Origin: Rhinopithecus roxellana
Taxonomy: Eukaryota > Chordata > Mammalia > Primates > Cercopithecidae
Reading direction: 5' to 3'
Assembly (NCBI RefSeq): GCF_007565055.1
Contig: NC_044549.1
Coordinates: 70,088,882 to 70,152,881 of the forward strand
DNA: 64,000 nucleotides
In this document: positions 55,278-64,000 of the stretch, piece after piece
Numbering within the stretch: the stretch's first letter is position 1
How the letters are laid out: each line of letters opens with the position of its first letter
The notes under the pieces: model-generated
Told to the model about the DNA's origin: nothing
Database searches by the model: none
What the model saw: only the letters and a program-made list of their open reading frames with translations
Made by a program: the position numbers and the translations under genes

Positions 55278-56425
55278 GTGAGTGTGGAAGCCTGAGTGCT
55301 GTAGTCAGTAATGAGTGTTTGTCCTAAGCCTATTTTAAGTTCTATCTAAATCGCCAATGAGGTGGGGAGTAAGAAAGAAAAAGGAACTCCGTGGCTCAGT
55401 CTTCAAAATTTGCCTCTGCCTTTGGTGAGGGCTTTTGGGAGCAGAGGTCCAGTGGACTGTCCGTTTCTTGGACGTAGTTCAGAACTGAAGGAGCCTGAAG
55501 GTTTATGAGAGAGGTGGGGAAAGCCATTAAATGGAGCAATAAAACGGCGGCCCATTGCCGGTGTGAAAAGCGTGCTGATAATTTAAATTCTGAAGGACGC
55601 AGTGTATTTCATATGCCAAGATGTGTAAGCAGTATTAACTGCCTCTCTCCTTCAAGAAATAGTCACTCTTTTCTAATTTTGAATGTGTGCTTAATCAGAG
55701 TAGGTTGGATTGCAAGAAATGAAAGTGGTTGCTACAAGTTGAAAGAATTAGAACTTTAAAAAGGGAAGTGACTTACTGGAGCTTAAGATAGTAGCATCCA
55801 GCCCTTGACTCAAGCCACCTGAAAGTCAAGGAATCTGGCAGATCCCTGTTGTTTTGGGGCCTGTGGTGGAATATGAGCTGAGAGCAGCATTTATCTGTAA
55901 ACACAACAGTTCCTATTTTTTCCCCAAAATGGTCAGACTGCATTTGAAGAGTGGGAGGTTTCAGCGGGTGCACGTACATCACTATTGCTGCAGATTTGGC
56001 CATCAAAAGTTTTTTCTCCTAAAATGCTCAGGAACATGGTAAATAACAGGGTAACAGAGGTGGGTAGGGGTGGGTGGCTGGGTCTTTGTAACTTTTTTAA
56101 CATTCTAAATATTTAGCTGTTCCCTGGGCTACAATCTTTGGGCTTTTCTAATGAGAAAATAAAAGTCAGACACTTCATTATAGTGGTATAGTGCTTTTGT
56201 TTCCTGTTGATAAGATCCTTAGGAATACTGGCAGAGTGAGAAACATTTGGATGTGAGAACTCTAGTTTCTTCTTGAAGTTCTTTTATTGACTCACATGGC
56301 TGTGTGGGTGCTCCTAAAGCCAAAGATTAGGTCCAGTTCCCCTCTTCAGAATTAGCTGTACAACAAGGAGAAACTGGTCCACAGACTGTTTTCTATCTGG
56401 TTGCTAAAAATAATAAGATGGACAC
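55278..56425. other. ITPR1 intron 2, no repeat recognised
   Basis: Unique-looking sequence next to exon 2. Motifs of interest were not resolved by eye. Confidence 0.45.
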
Positions 56426-56429
56426 ATTA

Positions 56430-56585
56430 AGTACTTGTAAGCCGGGTCCACAGCCACGTATCTCAGAAACCCTGTGCGACAGATGCAGGTGAAGAAACTG
56501 AGGTGCAGAGAGTGAAATCACTTGTCCAGTAGCTAGTACAAAGTAGGAGCAATGTATAACCTCAGGCGGTGAGGCTGTACTGCAT
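56430..56585 (-). mobile_element. MIR fragment
   Basis: GAAGAAACTGAGGTGCAGAG...AATCACTTGTCCAGTAGCTA is antisense MIR. Confidence 0.7.
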
Positions 56586-58120
56586 CCCACAAATGGACCT
56601 AAGTTGATTTGGGGATGCTGGTGGTGAGAGGGAAGCAAGGAAAAGTGGTAAACTTACTGCTATTGATGAAATAACTTGCTTACAGGCCACCAATGACGAA
56701 ATAGTACTTAACATTGATATAAGAAGGAAAGGATGTAGCCACAAACATAGGGATAAAAGAGTGCAGATATTTGAGGAGGTATTAGATGTTGTAATGAGTT
56801 CATTTTGGAGAACCTAAATGGGAAGAGTAAAGAGAAACAAAACAAAACCACAAGGAACATTATGTAAGTTAAGCATTAGGCTCACCTCCTGGCTGAAATA
56901 CCTCTTGATTATTTACATCAAAGCATCTGAGTAGGTAAAAAGGATGAGGCATTTCTCCATCTGAATAATTCGAAAGTTTAAACTGCAGTTAGTCTGGAAT
57001 GTGAAACGTTGATACCTTTTCATATACCTTCCAGTTTGCTTTGCAGCCAGTTGTGCAGATGTTTTTGTTCTCTATTTTTTCTTTCAAGTTTGTGTGTATG
57101 TGTATATGCACACGTACATTGAAAGTACAATCTGCTCTTTGAATAATTCAAATCAGAACAGAAAATCCTTTCAAGATATCGTTCTTATCAGGCAGGGAAA
57201 GTTCTTCATGTTCTAAATGAATTACTCTGACTCTTGCATTGAGACCTGTGAAAGTCATTTGGGGTTGACAATGGTATCGCTTTGAACAAAGTGATTGTCT
57301 TTTGGAGGGAATTGGCGTCTTTTCTTTAGGAATGAGAAGTGGAATGGTTGCTTAGAAAAAAAAGAGATAGATGAACTCCACAGAAAGATCAACACAGTCT
57401 TTTTCTTCAAAATATTTTCAAGTGAGGAAGATCAGAGTGTTGGTATTACAGGGAGGAAGGAGAGTGGGCAGAGAGAAAGATAAAAAAGAAACCTTTAATC
57501 CAATGGTGTGCAACCAACTGACTTCCAGAGGCGGGGGAATATTACATGGCTTTTCAACTTATTTATAAAGATATCATGGAAACTCTGTCTGATTTCTTCA
57601 CAAGCAGCTCTTAGAAAACAAACCAAAATAAAACAAGCACCAAATATGAACAACAGAAAAAACAGCCAAAATAAAAGTAGGCCTGAAGTTAGGTTTCTAG
57701 GTCAAGCTGTCTTTGGCTACATCTCATTAAGGAGTCTCTGCAAGGCCAGTGTCTATCTTGTTTACTATTGATTTGATTTTTAAAAACAAAACACATTGCA
57801 TTTACAGGTTGTCAACCAGAAGTGCGTGCAGTTTTTTTTTTTCATTTTTGCTGTTTTAAGTTTGTGCATGGCTCAATTGATGAATGCAATTAAGGCTTAA
57901 AGTCAGTGATGTGAATGACATAACTCCTGTGCTTCCTTACAATTGTCTTGGTGTCTGTGGTTCTGAGATGATTGCTAATGAGGATAAGCCAAATACACCA
58001 CTGAAACCGTCACCCATTCAGCTTTGAGATTTCTAAATTGGATGTAGTTTAAGGCACATGGTGTGGTAAATCTATTTAACAGACTCTAAGGCCTGTTCAA
58101 GTTGTTGTGTGTGATTCAAG
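56586..58120. other. No recognised feature
   Basis: About 1.5 kb of ITPR1 intron 2 without a recognisable repeat. Confidence 0.4.
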
Positions 58121-58124
58121 TGTT

Positions 58125-59285
58125 TTATTCTTTATTCAACAAATTTCTTGAGCACCTGCTATGTACCAAGGTGTATTCCAGGTGCTCAGGATATAGCAAT
58201 GAACAAATCATCCTGTTCCCAAGAGGCTTACATCCTAGTTAGTGGGAGGCAGCCAATATAAATAAATAAGTATTACAGTATTAGAGGTAGTAAAGGCTAC
58301 GGAGAAAAAGAAAACTGGTTAAGCGGGGAACTGAAAATAACAAGTGGAGAAATTAGATCCCTTGTGCATTGCTGTTGGGAATGTAAAATGATGAAGCTGC
58401 TGTGGAAAACAGCATGGCAGTTACTAAAAAAAAATTAAACATGAAACTACTTTATATCCCAACAATTCCACTTGAAGGTATATACTTTAAAAAATTGAAA
58501 GTAGGGACGTGAGTAGATATTTGTACACCTGTGTCAGTAGAAGCATTATCACAGTCGCCAAAAGGTAGAAACAACCCAAGTCTATTGATGAATGAATAGA
58601 TAAACAAAATGTGAAATATACATACAATGGAATATTATTCAGCCTTAAAAAGGGAATTCTGACACATGTTACAATGTGAATGAACCTTGAAAACATGCTA
58701 AACGAAACAAGCCAGAAACAAAAGGATGCATAATTTTATGATTTTTCTTACAGAGGCATCTAGAGTAGTCAGATCCCTGCAGACAGAAAGTAGAATGGTG
58801 ATTGCTGGGGGAGAGAGAAGACAGGAAGGGGGAGTTAGTGTTTATTGAGGATAGAATTTCAGTTTGGAAAGATGAAAAAGTTCTGGAAATGGATGGTGGT
58901 GATGTCGCACAACAGTGTGAACGTACTTAGTGCCACTGAGTTATAATATTTCAAAGTGGTATATTTTATGTTATGTATGGTTTACGGTAATTTAAAACAA
59001 CAAAACATGATGAGGGGTATTAAGGGAGTACTCAGGTGGGGATTAGATCTTTACTACATGACATCTCAGCACAGATCTGAAGGAGGCAAACGAGTTGGCC
59101 TTATAGATATCAGGGAAAAAGTGTATTTCAAATGTCAGAGCAGCAAGTACAGAGGCCCTGAGATAGGAGTGGGTGTGACGTGTTGGAGGAAGGAGAAGGT
59201 GGCCAGGGGAGAGTGCTCCGAGTTCAAGAGGGAGAGGGAGTCAAGGTCCAGACCTGTAGGGACCAGATTTTGCAGGTCAACAGTG
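58125..59285 (-). mobile_element. L2 LINE fragment split by an L1M
   Basis: Antisense L2: TTTATTCAACAAATTTCTTG then AGCACCTGCTATGTACCAAG on the left; ACATCTCAGCACAGATCTGA then AGGAGGCAAACG on the right. The 140-codon open frame here is repeat-derived. Confidence 0.75.
58345..59010 (+). mobile_element. L1M ORF2 end and 3' UTR
   Basis: Sense: TTGCTGTTGGGAATGTAAAA, ACAATGGAATATTATTCAGC, ATGTTACAATGTGAATGAAC, then 3' UTR ending GTTTACGGTAATTTAAAACA. Confidence 0.88.
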
Positions 59286-59792
59286 ATTTATCTGAGGACT
59301 TGTAAACTCTCACAGAATTCTCAGTGTGGTTTTCAACATCACAAAACTACATTGTCCTTTCTGAAGAGGCTCTGGTAAGGTTGGCAGGATCACATACCAG
59401 ATGGGAACTCAATAGGGGGTAAAACCCAGATTTCCGAACTGTCTGGTTAATGACAGGACTTACCTGGGATTGTAACTCATTTCAGTAGAAAAGGAAAGTT
59501 TGACAAATAGGTGAACATACAGTTGACTTGGAGAGCAAATTCTAAGAACTCAATGATAATCATGGAGTTTCAGCACAAACCTTCTATGTCCTACCGCCAC
59601 CCTGCGGGTATCCAGTGTCATTTTAAGAGATATTTACAAGGTGGACTAATATTCTGCTCTCCAGCATCCTTGGGGAATTAGAAGCTTCACATCAGTGATT
59701 CTCCCTAATAAGGACCCCTGTGTATGTGCAAACTTAAAGCAAACCTCAAATTTTATTACTTAATACATAAGATATACATATTCATGTAGCAC
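59286..59792. other. No recognised feature
   Basis: ITPR1 intron 2, unassigned. Confidence 0.4.
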
Positions 59793-59960
59793 ACACCCTG
59801 GACTCAGCTACTCAGGAGACTGAGGCAGGAGAATTTCTTGAGCCCAAGGGTTTGAGGCTGTAGTGCACTATGATTGCATCTGTGATAGCTACTGTACTTC
59901 CAGCCTGGGCAACATAGCAAGACCCCATCTCTATTTAAAGAAAATTTTTAAGGAGAAAAA
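59793..59960 (+). mobile_element. Partial Alu (right-arm) or FRAM-like
   Basis: CTCAGCTACTCAGGAGACTG...CCAGCCTGGGCAACATAGCA; left arm missing. Confidence 0.8.
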
Positions 59961-60567
59961 GATAGCATATTCATTGTAGTGCAACATTAGGAAATAAAGA
60001 TGAGCAATGAAATAAAACAAAGCAATTCCAACTATTCGAGATTAGGGTTTCAGGCTTTTCCTCTAAGCATGCATGTGTAAAATGTATGTATATATTTAAA
60101 TTTCATACAAAGGGACTTATATAGTACCACTCATTTGGTAAATTACCTTTTATACATCTCGAACATCCTTTCTAAATGTGTCTACCCCTTTGATGGCCTT
60201 TCATTTTTATTGAGTCTATGTTTATACTTCCTTGATATATATACATATATACATAGATATTTGTAAAAAAATACATATAATAATTTTACACATAAACATA
60301 TTTAACAGTTTGAATTAGGATCCAAATAAGGTAAATACGTTACAAATGGTTGATGTCCACTAATCTCTGTATTTCTTCTACAAATCTTTTTTCCATGCAT
60401 TTTTTTGTTGCTGTTATTGAAGAAACTGGGTGATACACATCTCCACAGTTTAGACTTTGCTGACTACATCAGTGCAATGTGGTTTAACATGTTTCTCTAT
60501 CCCCTTGGTCTATTATAATTTGGTAGTTAGATGTAGAGGCTTGGTCAAAGTTAGGTTCTTTTCTTTT
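59961..60567. other. AT-rich, unassigned
   Basis: Low-complexity TATA-rich stretch at 60235-60310; otherwise nothing recognised. Confidence 0.4.
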
Positions 60568-60672
60568 TTAAATTGAGAAGGGGTCTCACTACGTTGCCTA
60601 GGCTGGCCTTGGACTCCTGGTCTCAAGCAATCTTCCTGCCCTAGCCTTCCCAGTAGCTGGGACTCCAGTAAG
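60568..60672 (-). mobile_element. Alu monomer fragment
   Basis: GGGGTCTCACTACGTTGCCT...CCAGTAGCTGGGACTCCA, antisense monomer. Confidence 0.75.
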
Positions 60673-60951
60673 TCTACTCTGTAAACTTTGCTTAGGTGGG
60701 TGTGAGATGTTGGATGTCTACTCTTGTTATATTAGCACCCCTTGATGCTCACTACCCAAATCCATTAGTTCTTTAGTCAGTGAGAAATGGGCTGGTAAAG
60801 TTCCTGAGATTTTGACACAGCCCTTGTAATCTTTGCTAGCTTTTTTGCTTTCTATATAACAAGATGTTCTAGGCTCATCTTCTCTATTTCTTGTTCCAGA
60901 CCAAGAATCAGCCTTTTCTTCAAGGAGCCTTTGCCCTTTTAAGAGGGAAAT

Positions 60952-61255
60952 TTTTTTTTATTTTGTTTTTTCAAGACAGGGTCTTACTCTGCTGCCCAGG
61001 CTGGAGTGCAGTGGCACAATTTCAGCGCACTGAAACTTCTGCCTCTTGGGCTCAAGCTATCCTCCCACCTCAGCCTCCTGAGTAGCTGGGACTACAGGCA
61101 TTCACCACCACACCTGGCTCATCTTTTGTGTTTTTTGTAGAGATGGGGTCTTGCCATGTTGTCCAGGCTGCTCTCAAACACCTAGACTCAGGCAGTCTTC
61201 CCACTTTAACCTCCCAAAGTGTTGGGATTACAGGCACGAGACATCACGCCTGGCC
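60952..61255 (-). mobile_element. AluJ-type element
   Basis: Antisense old Alu (GACAGGGTCTTACTCTGCTG). Confidence 0.92.
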
Positions 61256-61598
61256 AAAATGGTATTTGGAGATCTCCACTTAGGGCCAAGATCATCCTTA
61301 TCTTACAGACGAGAAAACAAATTAAAATGAAGAAAACTTAAAACTTGAATTTCCTAGATGAAAGCATTTCCAAAATGCTATTGACCTATCCTTGCCTTTT
61401 TGCAAAGAATTCTGAACATAATCTAAGCTTTTTTAAAAAATTGGTTTTGGATTTAGCCTTAATGTCCTGAGGCTAAGACATCGTTGTTCTCCCCAGATGA
61501 GCAGGAATGTTACTCTTGTTCTGTATACATGTTTTTCAAACTCTGTGACAACCCACGAAGAGGTTGTTAAATTAATTTAGTGGGCCTTGATGAACTTT
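61256..61598. other. No recognised feature
   Basis: ITPR1 intron 2, unassigned. Confidence 0.4.
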
Positions 61599-61622
61599 TT
61601 ATTTTTAGTTTTATTTTTATTT

Positions 61623-61917
61623 ATTTATTTTTTTTGAGACGGAGTCTGGCTCAGTCGCCCAGGCTGGAGTGCAGTGGCCGGATCTCAGCTCACTGCAAGC
61701 TCCGCCTCCCAGGTTCACGCCATTCTCCTGCCTCCGCCTCCCAAGTAGCTGGGACTACAGGCGCCTGCCTCGTCGCCTGGCTAGTTTTTTGTATTCTTTA
61801 GTAGAGACGGGGTTTCACCGTATTAGCCAGGATGGTCTCGATCTCCTGACCTTGTGATCCGCCCGTCTCGGCCTCCCAAAGTGCTGGGATTACAGGCTTG
61901 AGCCACCGCGCCCGGCC
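61623..61917 (-). mobile_element. Young AluY (Old World monkey type)
   Basis: Antisense Alu with GGCCGGATCTCAGCTCACTG, inserted in the tail side of the older Alu at 61926; TATTTTTAGTTTTA repeats on both sides. Confidence 0.95.
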
Positions 61918-61925
61918 TATTTTTA

Positions 61926-62221
61926 GTTTTAGAGACAGGGTCTTGCTCTGTTGCCAAGGCTAGAGTACAGTGGCATGATCCTGGCTCACTGCAGCCTCAA
62001 CCTCCCAGGCACAAGCAATCCTCTCACCTTGGCCTCCTGAGTAATTGGGACCACCAGTGTGCCCCACCACTCCTGGCTAATTATTATTATTATTATTATT
62101 TTTGTAGAGATTGGGTCTCCCTATAGTGCCCAGGTTGGCCTTGAACTTCTGGGCTCAAACGATCCTCTTGCCTTGGCCTCCGAAAGTACTAGGACTGGAG
62201 GTGTGAGTCACCAGGTCCGGC
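61926..62221 (-). mobile_element. AluJ-type element
   Basis: Antisense old Alu with a (TTA)n expansion of its linker at 62081-62100. Confidence 0.92.
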
Positions 62222-62374
62222 CAAACTTTTTTTTAATGACATAACCTAGAATAGAAAACATGGAAGTGTATCGCATGGATACTTAAGAAGAACTATGTAC
62301 GTCGCAACAAAATTCTTTGTCTCACATAGACAATGAACATTGGTTTGTAAGCTCAATATTTTTCTTACTCTGAG

Positions 62375-62560
62375 CTGCAGTCAAAAGTTTGAGAAACACT
62401 GTACTACATCTTTGCCACTCCAAATGTGGACCCCAGACTAGCGTTACTGACATTAACTGGGAACTTGCTAGCAATTGCAGGCTCTCAGACCCTACCCCAC
62501 ATTCAATGAATGAGAACCTACATTTTTGCAAGATCCTCAAGTGATTCACACACACGTGAA
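62375..62560 (-). mobile_element. MER5A-like fossil
   Basis: AGTTTGAGAAACACTGTACT...CTCCAAATGTGGACCCCAGA...CCTCAAGTGATTCACAC. Confidence 0.65.
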
Positions 62561-62575
62561 AATACGAGAAAATCT

Positions 62576-63230
62576 GCATTGGAGGATGCCTATCCCTGTG
62601 CTTTTTCAGTGCTTGTCATTTAGTGTTTCCTTTGCTTTTTCATGGCTAGTTCTCACTTGTTGAAGCTGAAGCTGACCTTTGTACTTTTCCCCTGCAGCCT
62701 TATTTTCAGTGAATTGGAAAGGTAGGCTAATCACCAACCTGAGGTGAGAGTAAGTAGCTCTCGCACGATTCCCTCTCCGACAAACATGGAAACTTTCATG
62801 CTTATGTTTGGGGGATGCTTTTATTGGGTCTTCAGATGAAGATAGAAAGAGACCAGAAGGTACATGTACCCCTACTTAGAGTTGTGCAGTCACTGCTGCT
62901 CACCGGCTGTCATGGGACACTGAGGAATTTATGTTTCATCATACTTTCTGACCTGTCCCATCAGCATAACTTCTGGACTGCTTGATATAATGCAGCTCAT
63001 CAGAAGAAGGTGAACATAAGAAGAATATCACTAGCCTCCAAGTTTCTTGCTGTTCATTTTCATTTCAGAAGGAGCTTTATCTGGGAAATAATTTTCTTTT
63101 GCAAGAACAGCTTAAAAGCATCCCAGGCACATATTTCTGAACAGAAAAAGCTGATATGACACCCAGATGATGGACGTTCATTTGTTTGCCTTGTTGTGTG
63201 TGTGTATGTTCTGCCTTATGTGTCCCTCCC
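62576..63230. other. No recognised repeat; holds a microexon-like signal at 62698-62721
   Basis: Unique-looking intron sequence. Confidence 0.4.
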
Positions 63231-63234
63231 CACC

Positions 63235-63435
63235 CTCCTCTGTCCACCTCGCCAAATCCTTCTATTCCTTAGGGCCAAGCCCAAATGCTTCCTCCTCTGG
63301 GAAGCTTTTTCTGATACTTGAAAATCTGTCATTCGGAACTCCAGGGCCCTGAAACCTGTTTTCCTTATGGGCCTTTTGTTTTTTTAACTCATAAGAATAC
63401 CTGGCACACAGGAAGTGCTTTCACAATTAAGTAAT
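63235..63435 (+). mobile_element. L2 LINE fragment
   Basis: CTTCCTCCTCTGGGAAGCTT...AATACCTGGCACACAGGAAG resembles sense L2. Confidence 0.65.
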
Positions 63436-63501
63436 TTGTATATATGTTTTTTTCTCCCTTTGAAGGCTGCTTGGAAAAACTAATTTTTTGTATCCCTCTC
63501 C

Positions 63502-63799
63502 TTTTTTTTTTTTTTCTTTGAGAAGAAGTCTCGCTCTGTCACCAGGCTAGAGTGCAGTGGCATGATCTCGGCTCACTGCAACCTCCGCCTGCCGGGTTCA
63601 AGCGATTCTCCTGCCTCAGCCTCCTGAGTAGCTGGGACTACAGGCACGTGCCACCATGCCCAGCTAATTTTTGTATTTTTAGTAGAGATGGGATTTCACC
63701 ATGTTGGCCAGGATCGTCTTGATCTCTTGACCTCGTGACCTGCCCACCTTGGCCTCCCAAAGTCCTGGGATTACAGGCGTGATCCACTGCGCCTGGCCC
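63502..63799 (-). mobile_element. AluS-type element
   Basis: Antisense Alu; TATCCCTCTCCT/TATACCCCTCTCCT flank it. Confidence 0.94.
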
Positions 63800-63861
63800 C
63801 TATACCCCTCTCCTGATTAAATATTTCTTAAACTGACATCTTTCTTTGAAAAGCCTTACAG

Positions 63862-64000
63862 CCAGGCATCATGGCTCACGCCTGTAATCCTAGCACTTTG
63901 GGATGCCAAGGTGGGTGAATGACCTCAGGTCAGGAGTTTGAGACCAGCCTGGCCAACATGGTGAAACTCCATCTCTACTAAAAATACAAAAAAAAAAAAT
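63862..64000 (+). mobile_element. Alu, cut by the window end
   Basis: Left arm of a sense Alu (AGCCAGGCATCATGGCTCAC...) ending in the linker A-run. Confidence 0.93.

Larger units (their letters stand above)
55278..64000 (+). other. ITPR1: ITPR1 intron 2 (partial)
   Basis: Runs to the window end. The first 2.8 kb is largely unique sequence, followed by L2/L1M fossils and Alus. The expected start-codon exon (peptide MSDKMSSFLHIG) was looked for and not found. Confidence 0.65.

Noticed and set aside
58956..59378. 140-codon ORF
   Set aside because: Covers the end of an L1M and antisense L2 sequence, so it is repeat-derived.

Overview
The window is primate nuclear DNA, almost certainly from an Old World monkey (macaque or baboon type). 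It contains no prokaryotic, viral or organellar gene. Alu elements occur roughly every 1.4 kb, together with L1, HAL1, L2, MIR, MaLR LTRs and DNA-transposon fossils. Several of the youngest Alus carry the variant usually seen in cercopithecoid AluYR elements (GATCCGGCCACTGCACTCC in sense, CACCTCGCCCGGCTAG in antisense). This places the species outside the apes.

Two single-copy genes can be recognised from sequence. On the minus strand are the first three coding exons of SUMF1 (formylglycine-generating enzyme, the ER activator of sulfatases): exon 1 at 26777-27046, exon 2 at 12363-12536 and exon 3 at 9063-9137. They join in frame into 173 codons, and the rest of the gene lies to the left of the window. 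On the plus strand is the 5' end of ITPR1 (type 1 inositol trisphosphate receptor, an ER calcium channel): a TATA-containing promoter in a CpG-rich region, noncoding exon 1 (about 54114-54374) and noncoding exon 2 (55202-55277). The ITPR1 start codon lies to the right of the window. The two genes stand head to head, about 27 kb apart, as in the human 3p26 region.

Layout: 1-27046 is SUMF1 (intron 3, exon 3, intron 2, exon 2, long intron 1, exon 1). 27047-27200 is the compact SUMF1 promoter. 27.2-53 kb is intergenic and repeat-rich, with no supported gene. 53.1-54.5 kb is the ITPR1 CpG-rich promoter and first exon. 55.3-64 kb is ITPR1 intron 2.

The most interesting signals are regulatory or mutational rather than a new gene system. 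They are an inverted pair of CLEAR-like E-boxes plus a perfect CRE at SUMF1; paired ACTACA-type (ZNF143-like) motifs, a TATA box and two upstream ORFs at ITPR1; a TGCATG cluster after ITPR1 exon 1; a 92-bp near-identical duplication 596 bp apart; a pure (AAAAT)18 tract bounded by direct repeats; two template-switch-like palindromes; and a frameshifted coding relic at 31.9-32.25 kb. I found no convincing previously undescribed biological system. Repeat family names were assigned by recognition without a search, and many fossil-repeat boundaries are approximate.
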